A stretch of DNA of 64,000 bases from the NCBI GenBank assembly GCA_025462735.1, contig JAOAPC010000024.1, positions 1 through 64,000 on the forward strand. Reading direction: 5' to 3'. Under the pieces are notes generated by a model. It saw only the letters and a list, made by a program, of their open reading frames with translations. It made no database searches and was not told where the DNA came from. Positions 1-7,989 of the stretch are shown piece after piece. How positions within the stretch are numbered: position 1 is the first letter of the stretch; each line of letters begins with the position of its first letter. The translations under genes were made by a program, and so were the position numbers. Origin of the DNA: Acidobacteriaceae bacterium. GTDB lineage: Bacteria > Acidobacteriota > Terriglobia > Terriglobales > Acidobacteriaceae.

Positions 1-1
1 G

Positions 2-70
2 CAGGTTACCCTTGACCGCTATGCTATAAATGACTTCTTCCCCGCCGTGTACGCGGCGATTCACTCGTAA
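2..70 (+). CDS. C-terminal tail of an upstream gene (partial)
   Basis: An open frame enters from the left edge and stops at TAA 68-70. It gives a 22-residue tail ending in FFPAVYAAIHS. The stop lies 15 bases before the hsdM start on the same strand, so this may be the end of a gene in the same transcription unit. Too little is visible to name a family. Confidence 0.45.
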   Translation, partial: QVTLDRYAINDFFPAVYAAIHS

Positions 71-85
71 TCTCAACGTGGAACT

Positions 86-1540
86 ATGTTTGAACAAGCG
101 TTCAAAAACATCGATGACGTTCTCCGCAAAGAAGCTGGCTGCACTACGGAGCTCGACTACACCGAGCAAACCTCCTGGCTCTTATTCCTGAAGTACCTCG
201 ACAATCTTGAGGATGAGCGGGCCAATATTGCCAAGCTCGAAGGCAAAAAATACAGCCCCATTCTCGATAAGGACCACCAATGGGAAAACTGGGCTGCGCC
301 TAAGGGCCAGGACGGCAAGCTCGACCACAACAAAGCCCTAACCGGAGACGACCTCCGCGATTTCGTGAACGGAAAGCTTTTTCCTTACCTGCAAGGCTTT
401 AAACGAAGGGCCACCGGCCCGAACACGATCGAATACAAAATTGGACAGATCTTTGGCGAGATCAAGAACAAGATTCAAAGTGGCTACAACCTGCGCGAGA
501 TCCTCGACCACATCGACGAACTGCGCTTCCGCTCGCAGACCCAGAAGCACGAACTCTCGCACCTTTACGAAGCCAAAATCCGAAACATGGGCAACGCCGG
601 ACGTAACGGCGGCGAATACTACACGCCGCGCCCACTCATTCGCGCCATCGTCCAGGTTGTAAAGCCTCGCATCGGCGAGCGCATCTACGACGGCGCGGTT
701 GGTTCAGCGGGATTCTTGTGCGAGTCGTACGAGTACCTCACCAAAAATCGAAATCTGACCACTAAGGATGTAAGAACACTCCAGGAACGGACGTTTTATG
801 GCAAGGAGAAGAAGTCCCTCGCCTACGTCATCGCGATCATGAACATGATCCTGCATGGCATCGAAGCGCCGAACATGCTTCATTTCAACACGCTCACTGA
901 AAGTGTGCGAGATATTCAGGAAAAAGACCGCGTCGAAGTCATCATGGCTAATCCGCCATTCGGCGGCAGCGAGCGCAAGGAGATACAGCAAAACTTCCTG
1001 ATCCGCACTAGCGAAACTGCTTACCTTTTTCTCCAGCACTTCATCCGAATGCTCAAGGCAGGCGGCCGCGCCGGGGTCGTGATCAAGAACACATTCTTGT
1101 CGAATACCGACAACGCATCAGTGAGCCTCCGCAAAATGCTGCTTGAAGACTGTAAGCTGCATACCGTGTTGGACTGTCCTCAGGGCACGTTTCAAGGCTC
1201 TGGCGTCAAGACAGTGGTGCTCTTTTTCGAGAAAGGCGCGCCTACGCGCAAGATCTGGTACTACCAGCTCGACCCCGGCCGTAATCTTGGCAAAACTAAC
1301 CCGCTCAATGACGATGATCTTGCCGAGTTTGTGAAGTTGCAAAGGACCTTCGCCGACTCGCCCAAAAGTTGGAGCGTGGATGCCAACAGCATTGACAAGA
1401 CGGCATTTGATCTCTCAGTAAAGAACCCGAATGGGGGCGAGGCGATTAGACACCGTAGCCCGCGCGCGATCATGAAGGAAATCGCTGCTCTGGACATACA
1501 AAGCGTAAACGTCTTGGAAAATATCAAGTCGCTGCTATGA
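86..1540 (+). CDS. hsdM: Type I restriction-modification system, N6-adenine methyltransferase subunit HsdM
   Basis: Modification subunit of a type I R-M complex. It transfers methyl groups from S-adenosylmethionine to adenine in the site chosen by HsdS, and in the full complex it is required for cleavage. The 484-aa protein has the HsdM N-terminal helical domain (about residues 1-150), then GGEYYTPR, a SAM-binding motif I read as YDGAVGSAGF near residues 200-209, and the catalytic NPPF motif near residue 289. The usual motif I in the family is DPACGSGGF, so the Cys is replaced by Val and one Gly by Ala; the fold still looks intact. It overlaps hsdS by 4 bases (ATGA), which points to translational coupling. 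Family assignment is secure; activity is inferred. Confidence 0.93.
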   Translation: MFEQAFKNIDDVLRKEAGCTTELDYTEQTSWLLFLKYLDNLEDERANIAKLEGKKYSPILDKDHQWENWAAPKGQDGKLDHNKALTGDDLRDFVNGKLFPYLQGFKRRATGPNTIEYKIGQIFGEIKNKIQSGYNLREILDHIDELRFRSQTQKHELSHLYEAKIRNMGNAGRNGGEYYTPRPLIRAIVQVVKPRIGERIYDGAVGSAGFLCESYEYLTKNRNLTTKDVRTLQERTFYGKEKKSLAYVIAIMNMILHGIEAPNMLHFNTLTESVRDIQEKDRVEVIMANPPFGGSERKEIQQNFLIRTSETAYLFLQHFIRMLKAGGRAGVVIKNTFLSNTDNASVSLRKMLLEDCKLHTVLDCPQGTFQGSGVKTVVLFFEKGAPTRKIWYYQLDPGRNLGKTNPLNDDDLAEFVKLQRTFADSPKSWSVDANSIDKTAFDLSVKNPNGGEAIRHRSPRAIMKEIAALDIQSVNVLENIKSLL

Positions 1541-2736
1541 ACAATGGATGGAAGGCCAAGAATCTCGGCGACGTGTGCCACGTAATTGGCGGCGGTACCC
1601 CATCCAAAGCAATAGCCAACTATTATTCAGGCGAGATTCCCTGGGCCACTGTCAGGGACATGCGGCATGATGTTATTGCCGATACCGAGTGCAAGATCAC
1701 CACGGACGCCGTCAAAAACAGTGCGACAAATATTATCCCCCGAGGCAATGTGGTTATCGCAACGCGAGTGGGATTGGGAAAAGTCTGTTTGCTCCATCAA
1801 GACACCGCTATTAATCAAGACCTTCGTGGCATTATTCCTAAAGACCCGAAAGCTCCTTTGGTGCGCTATCTCTTCTGGTGGCTAAAGAACATCGCGGAGC
1901 TGATAGTGGCCGAAGGAAAGGGCGCTACGGTACAAGGCGTCACACTTCCGTTCGTAAAAGCCTTGCAGATCCCACTCCCTCCTCTTCCCGAACAGCGGCG
2001 GATTGTCGGCACCCTCGACGAAGCGTTTGAGGGCATCGCCACTGCTAAAGCCAATGCCGCGAGGAATCTCCAAAATGCGGCCGCCCTCTTCCAAAGCCAT
2101 CTCGAATCCATCTTCACCCGGCGCAGGGAGGGATGGGTTGAAACGACGTTGGGGGACATATGTCGGTTCGAGAACGGTGACCGGGGAAAGAATTACCCCA
2201 AACGTGCGGAATATGCCGCATCAGGAATACCGTGGATAAACACCGGGCACATTCAGCCCGATGGAACTCTGTCTGAGAGCGAAATGAATTTTATCTCCCC
2301 CCAAAAATACAAATCACTTCGAAGCGGGAAAATTCAACCCGGAGATTTAGTGTATTGTTTACGGGGCGCAACGCTTGGCAAAACGGCACTAGTCGAGCCT
2401 TTCACTGAGGGAGCCGTAGCCTCCTCTCTAGTCATAATTCGCCCTGGCAAGCAACTGGACCGCCGTTTCCTTTACTACTTCCTAACCAGTCCACCCGGCC
2501 AACGGCTTATCAAACTGTACGATAACGGCGCCGCCCAACCGAACCTCGGAGCTAAGAGCGTAGCCAAGTACACAATTTCAGTTCCAACGCGCGCCGAGCA
2601 AGAGTCCATAGTTCAGAAGCTCGTCGCACTTGCCGCCGAAACCCAACGCCTAGCGAGCCTCTACAAGCAGAAGGTTACGGCGCTGGAGTCATTGAAGAAG
2701 TCGCTGTTACATCAGGCCTTCACCGGCAAGTTGTAA
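1537..2736 (+). CDS. hsdS: Type I restriction-modification system, specificity subunit HsdS
   Basis: DNA-recognition subunit of the type I complex. The 399-aa protein has the standard two-half layout. A first target-recognition domain (about residues 1-150) leads into a conserved spacer containing PLPPLPEQRRIV and a helical linker. A second target-recognition domain (about 200-350) leads into a second helical spacer ending in LLHQAFTGKL. Length is normal for HsdS. It starts inside the end of hsdM and is followed 2 bases later by hsdR, so M, S and R form one operon. The recognition sequence cannot be read from the protein. No truncation or inversion cassette is seen nearby. Confidence 0.93.
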   Translation: MNNGWKAKNLGDVCHVIGGGTPSKAIANYYSGEIPWATVRDMRHDVIADTECKITTDAVKNSATNIIPRGNVVIATRVGLGKVCLLHQDTAINQDLRGIIPKDPKAPLVRYLFWWLKNIAELIVAEGKGATVQGVTLPFVKALQIPLPPLPEQRRIVGTLDEAFEGIATAKANAARNLQNAAALFQSHLESIFTRRREGWVETTLGDICRFENGDRGKNYPKRAEYAASGIPWINTGHIQPDGTLSESEMNFISPQKYKSLRSGKIQPGDLVYCLRGATLGKTALVEPFTEGAVASSLVIIRPGKQLDRRFLYYFLTSPPGQRLIKLYDNGAAQPNLGAKSVAKYTISVPTRAEQESIVQKLVALAAETQRLASLYKQKVTALESLKKSLLHQAFTGKL

Positions 2737-2738
2737 CT

Positions 2739-5159
2739 ATGAACGAAGCCGAAACCAGAGCCGAGCACATTGATCCCGCGCTGAAGCGGGCTGGCTGGGG
2801 CGTGGTTGATGGCAGTCGTGTTCGGCGCGATTACTGGATCGCTCCCGGACGCATCGAAGGCCGCATTTCTGGGGAGGTCCGTCACGGCGAGCCGCTCCGG
2901 GCGGACTACGTGCTGGAATATCGCAACACCAAAATTGGAGTCGTCGAAGCCAAGGCATGGGACAAACCGCTTACTGAAGGGTTGGGGCAGGCCAAGAATT
3001 ACGCCGAGAAGATGGCCATCCGCTACACCTATTGCACCAACGGCCAGGGCGTTTACGGCGTCGACATGGAGAGCGGCAAAGAAGGCAAGCTGCCGGTCTA
3101 TCCCACGCCCGACGAACTTTGGAACCTGACGTTTGCCAAAACCAATGCATGGCGCGACCGCTTCGCTGCCGTGCCGTATCCAGATAAGAGCGGCACGTGG
3201 GACATTCGGTTCTACCAGGAAATTTCAGTCAGTCGCGTGCTCGACGCGATTGCGAACGGACGCAACCGCCTGCTCTTGACGCTGGCGACCGGCACGGGAA
3301 AAACATCCATTGCCTTCCAGATCTCCTGGAAGCTTTTCAACGCGCGCTGGAACCTGCAGGACTGGAAAAGCGGGGGCGAGCCGACGCGTCGCCCGCGCAT
3401 CCTGTTCCTTGCCGATCGCAACAATCTCGCCGACCAGGCCTACAACGACTTCGCGTCGTTCTCCGCATTCTCAGAAGACGCCATGAAGCGGATCGAACCC
3501 GAAGACATCCGCAAAAAGGGCAAAGTCCCGAAGAATGCCAGCGTATTCTTCACCATTTTCCAGACCTTCATGAGCGGCCCGCCTAAAGACGGCGAACCCT
3601 CGCCTTATTTCGGCGAGTATCCACCTGACTTTTTCGACTTCATCGTCATTGACGAGTGCCATCGCGGTGGCGCCAACGACGAAAGCAATTGGCGCGGCAT
3701 CATGGAATATTTTGCTCCTGCCGTCCAGCTGGGGCTGACCGCGACACCTCGTCGCAAAGAGAATGCAGACACATACGCTTACTTCGGCGAGCCGCTCTTC
3801 ATTTACTCGCTGCGCGAGGGGATCAATGACGGCTTTCTCACGCCGTTCCGCGTCAAGCAGATTGCCACCACGCTCGATGATTACGTCTATACGCCGGATG
3901 ATTTAGTGGTGGATGGCAACATTGAAACCGGAAGGCGATACACGGAGAAGGATTTCAACCGGATTATCGAGATCCAGGCCCGCGAAGCGAAGCGTGTGAA
4001 GGTGTTCATGGACCAGATCGACCAAAACGAAAAGACTCTAGTGTTTTGCGCGACCCAGGACCACGCGCTGGCAGTTCGCGACCTCATCAACCAAATGAAG
4101 ACCAGCCCCGACTCACACTATTGCGTGCGCGTGACCGCCAATGACGGCGAACAGGGCAATCAGTATCTGCGCGACTTTCAGGACAACGAAAGGACAATTC
4201 CGACAATTTTGACGACGTCGCAAAAGCTCTCAACCGGCGTGGACGCGCGCAATGTCCGCAACATAGTGCTGATGCGACCGATCAATACCATGATCGAATT
4301 CAAGCAGATCATTGGCCGCGGCACCAGGACCTACGAGGGCAAGGACTATTTCACCATTTATGACTTCGTGAAGGCGTATCTCCACTTCAGCGATCCGGAG
4401 TGGGAGGGCCCGCCGCTTGAACCGGAACCCTGCTCGAAGTGCGGGTCTTATCCCTGTGAGTGCGACAGGGCAGCGCCGCGGCTATGCGCCGCGTGCGGAA
4501 AGCGACCATGTGAATGCCTGGAAGAACCCTGCGCAGTTTGCGGCGAGCAACCTTGCAGGTGCAAGAAGAAAGCGACAGTAAAGCTGGCCGACGGCAAAGA
4601 GCGGTCCATCCAGCACATGGTTGCGACCGCATTCTGGCACCCGGACGGCACGCCGATGTCGGCACAGCAGTTCATGGAATCGCTATTTGGGGAACTGCCG
4701 GAGTTTTTCAAAGACGAAGCCGAGCTACGCACATTGTGGAGCGTGCCGGATACACGCAAGAAGCTTCTGCAGGGCCTCGCTGAAAAGGGTTTTGGCCATG
4801 AACAGCTGTCCGAAATGCAGAGGATTATCAATGCCGAAAAGAGCGATCTGTTCGACGTACTCGCCTATGTTGCCTATGCGCTGCCGCCGCTCACCCGCGA
4901 AGAACGCGCGGCTCGCGCTAAGGTAGCTATTGGCAGCCATTTTTCCAGCAAACAACAGGCTTTTCTGGAGTTCGTGTTGGGCCACTATGTGGGTATCGGC
5001 GTAGACGAACTGGATCCGGAGAAACTGACGCCGCTGCTCCGGTTGAGGTATTCCAACTCCATTGCTGACGCGATTGCTGACCTCGGTAGGCCGGAGGATA
5101 TCGGCAAAGTATTCGTGGGATTTCAAAAATATCTTTATGAGGAGAGAGTTCCCCGATAG
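2739..5159 (+). CDS. hsdR: Type I restriction endonuclease subunit HsdR with Cys-rich insert
   Basis: Motor and nuclease subunit of the type I system, which translocates DNA using ATP and cleaves it. The order is an N-terminal PD-(D/E)XK nuclease (VVEAKAW near residues 68-74), a helicase core with Walker A (ATGTGKTS, near 181-190), the DECH box near 304-307, the TATPRR motif III, and a second RecA domain with QIIGRGTR. The C-terminal part resembles the EcoEI-type HsdR C-terminal domain. Between the helicase and that domain, residues about 563-610 hold three copies of a C-x2-CG-x2-PC-x-C pattern, which looks like a zinc-binding insert. The 806-aa length is within the range of EcoEI-like HsdR proteins. 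The gene closes the hsdMSR operon. Confidence 0.92.
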   Translation: MNEAETRAEHIDPALKRAGWGVVDGSRVRRDYWIAPGRIEGRISGEVRHGEPLRADYVLEYRNTKIGVVEAKAWDKPLTEGLGQAKNYAEKMAIRYTYCTNGQGVYGVDMESGKEGKLPVYPTPDELWNLTFAKTNAWRDRFAAVPYPDKSGTWDIRFYQEISVSRVLDAIANGRNRLLLTLATGTGKTSIAFQISWKLFNARWNLQDWKSGGEPTRRPRILFLADRNNLADQAYNDFASFSAFSEDAMKRIEPEDIRKKGKVPKNASVFFTIFQTFMSGPPKDGEPSPYFGEYPPDFFDFIVIDECHRGGANDESNWRGIMEYFAPAVQLGLTATPRRKENADTYAYFGEPLFIYSLREGINDGFLTPFRVKQIATTLDDYVYTPDDLVVDGNIETGRRYTEKDFNRIIEIQAREAKRVKVFMDQIDQNEKTLVFCATQDHALAVRDLINQMKTSPDSHYCVRVTANDGEQGNQYLRDFQDNERTIPTILTTSQKLSTGVDARNVRNIVLMRPINTMIEFKQIIGRGTRTYEGKDYFTIYDFVKAYLHFSDPEWEGPPLEPEPCSKCGSYPCECDRAAPRLCAACGKRPCECLEEPCAVCGEQPCRCKKKATVKLADGKERSIQHMVATAFWHPDGTPMSAQQFMESLFGELPEFFKDEAELRTLWSVPDTRKKLLQGLAEKGFGHEQLSEMQRIINAEKSDLFDVLAYVAYALPPLTREERAARAKVAIGSHFSSKQQAFLEFVLGHYVGIGVDELDPEKLTPLLRLRYSNSIADAIADLGRPEDIGKVFVGFQKYLYEERVPR

Positions 5160-5207
5160 CTGCTGCTCGGCCTGACGGCCTCGCGTTCTGGCGTGTTGTT
5201 CTGGATA

Positions 5208-5227
5208 CCCAGGGCTGACGCCCTGGG
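5208..5227. repeat. Palindrome of the GCNCTGACGNGC type
   Basis: The 20-base sequence cccagggctgacgccctggg is an inverted repeat with the loop CTGACG. It sits at the broken 3' end of the transposase remnant. It matches the second hairpin of the composite elements near 7.7, 32.4 and 35.4 kb, with a different stem sequence but the same CTGACG-type centre. Confidence 0.75.
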
Positions 5228-5237
5228 CTCCAGTTTT

Positions 5238-5633
5238 TCTTTCAGGCTCTCTTGAGAACGGAGAACGTGGTCGAACGATTCCTCTTGCCAAACTGGGCCT
5301 GAAGAACCGAGCAGCGTGTTCACGCTTCGGGCTGCGGCTCCCTTGATTAACTTGAGAATTGCGGGTAAGCCGTAGGGCCCAGCCTTCTTCGTCTTGGAGT
5401 GGAGTCAACAGGAGATGAGCATGGTCTGGCATTACGACAGCGGCATGAAGGTGAAATCGATTGCTGTGGCCTTTAAGACAGGCTTTCAAAACGATGTCCC
5501 GGGCTTCGGGTTGGAAAGGCTCCCGCGTTAACTTGCAGAATGTCACGAAAAGAGGCCTTGCTGGCTTCTGATGATGCGGCAGCATGCGCCGGTAGTTGTA
5601 CATTCGGTCAAGAGGAACATGTCGAGAATGCAT
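5238..5633 (-). pseudogene. REP-associated tyrosine transposase (IS200/RAYT-like), frameshifted and truncated
   Basis: On the minus strand, the frame from 5633 reads NYRRMLPHHQKPARPLFVTF and then VVMPDHAHLLLTPLQD. The HAH pair is the HUH nuclease motif of Y1/RAYT transposases. Near 5375-5385 the family-like reading leaves this frame and continues in another as LPAILKLIKGAAARSVNTLL and then GPVWQEESFDHVLRSQESLK. One indel therefore broke the gene. The coding match ends at KEKLE, exactly where a 20-bp palindrome (5208-5227) begins, so the C terminus is also lost. RAYT proteins are thought to mobilise REP palindromes, and REP-like copies lie within a few hundred bases. Confidence 0.8.
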
Positions 5634-5644
5634 AGGCTGTGTGG

Positions 5645-5913
5645 CTCGGACATTCTTGTCCGAGTTTTGAATTTATAGCTGAGTCCGGCAATGGAGTCTG
5701 TGATGACTGAACATCTGGTTTGTGCAAACCCCCGGCTTTTTGTCGGACAAGAATGTCCGACCCACAACAGAAGCAAAACCAAAATCAAAGGCGTCGGACA
5801 AGAGTGTCCGACCCACACGGCCTATGCAGCTTTCACGACTTGTCGGACAGGAATGTCCGACCCCACAACAGAAGCAAAACCAAAATCAAAGGCGTCGGAC
5901 AAGAGTGTCCGAC
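5645..5913. repeat. Cluster of five REP-like palindromes, including a tandem duplication
   Basis: Copies of the palindrome gtcggacaagaatgtccgac or close variants lie at 5645-5664 (inverted form), 5741-5760, 5793-5812, 5841-5860 and 5894-5913. The unit from 5741 to about 5816 (two palindromes plus an A-rich spacer) is repeated at 5841 to about 5917 with only a few differences, so a pair was duplicated about 100 bases downstream. Other single copies occur at 7177, 7990, 32302 and 32554. Confidence 0.9.
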
Positions 5914-6091
5914 CCCCATGGTCAAATTGCACCAAAAGCTGGCAGTTCTTGACCGAATCAGGTAAAATAAGAGTGCGTTTGATTTAGCGGTACGCTGCAA
6001 TTAGCAAATCCCGCCTCGTGCGTGAACCGGCTGTGCAGAAGGCCAGCGAAAACTCAGCGCCATATCAACATAAAGGAAACAAAGCACCACC

Positions 6092-6292
6092 ATGGAAACA
6101 GGAACAGTAAAGTGGTTTAACGACGCCAAAGGTTATGGTTTCATCAGCCGCCAGAACGGCGAGGACGTGTTCGTTCACTTCTCGGCGGTTCAAGGCAATG
6201 GATTCCGCAGCCTGCAAGAAGGACAGCAAGTTCAGTTCGACGTAGTCAAAGGCCCAAAAGGCTGGCAGGCCGAGAACGTCAAGGCTGTCTAA
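6092..6292 (+). CDS. Cold-shock domain protein (CspA family)
   Basis: Small RNA/single-stranded DNA-binding protein of 66 residues, the usual size for the family. It begins [20 protein letters not shown], carrying the RNP-1 motif (KGYGFI), followed by RNP-2 as DVFVHFSA. It has a single OB-fold cold-shock domain with no extension. It is preceded by a long repeat-free leader, common for cold-shock genes, and followed directly by a Rho-independent terminator, so it is probably monocistronic. Which paralogue (cspA-E) it represents cannot be told from sequence alone. Confidence 0.95.
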   Translation: METGTVKWFNDAKGYGFISRQNGEDVFVHFSAVQGNGFRSLQEGQQVQFDVVKGPKGWQAENVKAV

Positions 6293-6314
6293 AAACCACT
6301 TAACAATTCGTTTA

Positions 6315-6343
6315 AAAGGCGATCCGAAAGGGTCGCCTTTTTT
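6315..6343 (+). terminator. Rho-independent terminator of the cold-shock gene
   Basis: The stem aaaggcga pairs with tcgccttt around a short loop and runs into a T tract. It starts about 22 bases after the cold-shock stop codon. Confidence 0.85.
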
Positions 6344-6356
6344 GTTTGGGGAAGGC

Positions 6357-6487
6357 GTCGTTGGTCGTTGGTCGTTGGTCCCTTCGGCGCTACGCTTCTC
6401 AGGGCGAGCTAAGAGCGGTCGTTGGCGAAAACCGTTCACCACGGAGACACCCTTCGATCGTCCTCAGGGCAGGCTCCGTCACGGAGA
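6357..6487. repeat. Short tandem repeat and palindromic repeat fragment
   Basis: A heptamer (ttggtcg) is repeated three times at about 6359-6380. Further on, cacggagac...ctccgtcacggag (about 6440-6487) is a copy of the 'cctcagggcaggctcc' repeat also seen at about 7205 and 8023. The right end of this repeat supplies the last codons of the neighbouring VKOR gene. Confidence 0.6.
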
Positions 6488-6901
6488 AACATTGCGGACG
6501 GGGCGGCGGACCATGTTGACGAAAACGGTGCCCACCAGGAAAATCGTCATCAGCGAAATTGTGCCCAGCGAGATGGCGCAGTAGAGGCACCAGACTCCAA
6601 GCACGTCTTTTTCGATGTGGGCGAGATATAGCGAGAAGGCCAGCGCGGGGACAGCCAAGATCAGCATCAGGCGATAGGCGCGTTTTACAGCAAGAACGCC
6701 GAGCAGCAGATATCCGGCAATGCCGATGACGGCGACGGGGATGCCGTAAATCATTGCGTAAGGACTGTGATTCACGATGCCGCAGTCCCAGCGTTCGTTG
6801 ATGTCGCAAGGTGCATCGCCGTAGGTGCGGTAGTGCTCGCGGAGCGCCAGAGAAGAGGCGGCGATGCCAAGGAGTGCCAGTACGAGGAGTATGTATCTCA
6901 T
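6479..6901 (-). CDS. Vitamin K epoxide reductase (VKOR) family membrane protein
   Basis: Bacterial VKOR homologues reoxidise periplasmic dithiol oxidases using quinone, replacing DsbB. The roughly 140-aa protein has four hydrophobic helices. It has the loop cysteine pair in APCDINERWDCGIVNHS and the active-site CLYC motif in the last helical hairpin, the expected VKOR set. The ATG at 6901 (MRYILLVLAL) puts the first membrane helix at the N terminus; a longer reading from 6925 is possible. It lies on the same strand as, and downstream of, the CusF-like and TonB-receptor genes, but with repeat-filled gaps, so shared transcription is uncertain. Confidence 0.85.
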   Translation of the reverse strand: MRYILLVLALLGIAASSLALREHYRTYGDAPCDINERWDCGIVNHSPYAMIYGIPVAVIGIAGYLLLGVLAVKRAYRLMLILAVPALAFSLYLAHIEKDVLGVWCLYCAISLGTISLMTIFLVGTVFVNMVRRPVRNVSP

Positions 6902-6920
6902 ATTCTTATCTTCAACTAAA

Positions 6921-6958
6921 CCCACCCTTCGCCAAAATCGGGCGAAGGATGGGGCACC
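6921..6958. repeat. Palindrome cccacccttcgcc / ggcgaaggatgggg
   Basis: Imperfect inverted repeat with a short A-rich loop, immediately upstream of the VKOR gene. It belongs to the same family as 15576-15611 and 35566-35602 (ends in cccaccct...agggtgggg). Confidence 0.75.
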
Positions 6959-7060
6959 CGGCGAGAAGGGGCGAGAATCAGCAATGCATGTCTCATAATT
7001 CGTAGTTACAGCTTAATGGGCGATCCTTCGACTGTCATTCGATGTCGAGCCTTGCTCGAC

Positions 7061-7083
7061 CGGACGGGCGAGGGCGCCCGTCC
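7061..7083. repeat. GC-rich REP-like palindrome
   Basis: Inverted repeat of the cggacgggcg-aggg-cgcccgtcc type. The same family occurs at 7851, 7921, 10366, 11354, 28061, 28433 (inside gyrB) and 44009 (inside yidD). Confidence 0.8.
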
Positions 7084-7176
7084 CCACATGGCCGCTGTTG
7101 GTCACTTCGCGGTAGTACCAAAACCCACCCTCTCGGAAAAAGCGCAATGGCTGGCGCATCCGATTCCATAATAGTT

Positions 7177-7196
7177 GTCGGACAAGAATGTCCGAC
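7177..7196. repeat. REP-like palindrome gtcggac/gtccgac
   Basis: Exact copy of gtcggacaagaatgtccgac, as at 5741, 7990 and 32554. Confidence 0.85.
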
Positions 7197-7256
7197 CCTT
7201 CGGCTTCGCTCAGGGCAGGCTCCACATGGCCGCTGTTGGTCCCCACATGGCCAATT

Positions 7257-7637
7257 TTACTTTGTTGCTGGCGCGGAGGAGTGCCCTGTGATGGCAACGT
7301 TCTCGAGCCATGCGCCCTCGTCTTGCACGAGCAGGTCGGCGGCGATGACGTCGCCGGGATGCAGCTGGTTGAGTTCGCTCTCCGGCTTAACTTTGTATGG
7401 CATGGTCATCGCGTCCATAAATCCGGGGATGGGTTCGCTGTCCACGTTGAGCATTTTGCCCTGCTTGTCGATAGAGACGACTTTGCCCTTGAGGTGGTAG
7501 TGCTTGGACGGGACGCTGGCCGTCCGCTGAGCTGCGTTTTGAGTTGTGTCTTGAGTTGATTTCTTGTCACACGAGGTAGCCAACAAGGCGAACAGGAAAG
7601 ACGCAAACAGACATGAAGTGCTCATTGTTAGTTTCAT
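7257..7637 (-). CDS. Lipoprotein with CusF-like copper-binding domain
   Basis: Predicted exported lipoprotein of 126 aa. The N terminus has a hydrophobic stretch ending in LLATSC, a fair lipobox with Cys about residue 23. The rest matches the CusF/copper-binding fold: HYHLKGKVVSID, then the metal-site region MDAMTMPYKV, then LHPGDVIAADLLV. In CusF the Met pair and an upstream His bind Cu(I). A role in periplasmic copper binding is inferred. The gene is downstream of and codirectional with the TonB-dependent receptor, but a 438-base repeat-filled gap separates them. Confidence 0.8.
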   Translation of the reverse strand: MKLTMSTSCLFASFLFALLATSCDKKSTQDTTQNAAQRTASVPSKHYHLKGKVVSIDKQGKMLNVDSEPIPGFMDAMTMPYKVKPESELNQLHPGDVIAADLLVQDEGAWLENVAITGHSSAPATK

Positions 7638-7694
7638 GGTTTCTCACAGTTCTTAGTATGTGTTGTCCTCTCGGGGCTCGTCCATAAACGTGTC

Positions 7695-7773
7695 GTCCCT
7701 TCGGGACTCGGTTGATCGCCCTTACAACCCCGGCACTGACGTGCCGGGCTATCATATGCCGCCCCTTCGGGGC
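7695..7773. repeat. Composite three-hairpin element
   Basis: Three small palindromes occur in fixed order: gtcccttcgggac (7695-7707), cggcactgacgtgccg (7731-7746) and gccccttcggggc (7761-7773). The first two occur with the same order and similar spacing at 32355-32438 and 35356-35437. Confidence 0.8.
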
Positions 7774-7850
7774 TTAACCGATTTCGGTCCAGGCTCTCGG
7801 CATGGTAAGCCTTATCCTTTTAAAATTCGACACAGCGCAAAGCTGGCTTG

Positions 7851-7936
7851 GGCGGACGAGGGCGTCCGCCCCTACATGGCTTGTGCAACTTCATTTTGTG
7901 CGACTTCATTTGTGAAGCCTCGGACGCCCTCGTCCG
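7851..7936. repeat. Pair of GC-rich REP-like palindromes in opposite orientation
   Basis: ggcggacgagggcgtccgcc at 7851-7870 and cggacgccctcgtccg at 7921-7936. The centres (gaggg against ccctc) show the two are inverted relative to each other, a layout typical of BIME-like pairs. Confidence 0.75.
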
Positions 7937-7989
7937 GACTCCACCGCGGCATCAGCACAGCCGCTGAGCATCAACATATCTCTACTTTT

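Larger units (their letters stand above)
5160..6091. other. Intergenic stretch holding a transposase remnant and a cluster of REP-like palindromes
   Basis: Between hsdR and the cold-shock gene there is no intact gene. The left part holds the decayed RAYT-type transposase on the minus strand, with a palindrome at 5208-5227 in its 3' end. The middle holds five 20-bp REP-like palindromes. The last 150 bases are free of repeats and probably hold the promoter and long 5' leader of the cold-shock gene; an AT-rich TAAAAT at about 5963 could be a -10 element, but this is weak. Confidence 0.7.
6926..7256. other. Gene-free stretch filled with palindromic repeats
   Basis: No gene is supported here. From left to right it holds part of the cccaccct/agggtgggg palindrome, a GC-rich palindrome at 7061-7083 (cggacgggcgagggcgcccg core), a 20-bp gtcggac/gtccgac REP-like copy at 7177-7196, and a fragment of the cctcagggcaggctcc-type repeat. 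The phrase acatggccgctgttggt occurs twice (about 7085 and 7225). Confidence 0.7.

Noticed and set aside
4725-5633. A 302-codon minus-strand open frame reaching into hsdR
   Set aside because: Only the first 80-90 codons match a transposase; the rest is antisense to the conserved hsdR 3' end.
5741-5913. Repeats that look like a small CRISPR array
   Set aside because: The repeats are palindromic REP-like units, the spacers are duplicated, not unique, and no cas genes are present.
5691-5987. Open frames through the REP-like cluster
   Set aside because: They read the palindromes in several frames with no ribosome site and no family-like sequence.
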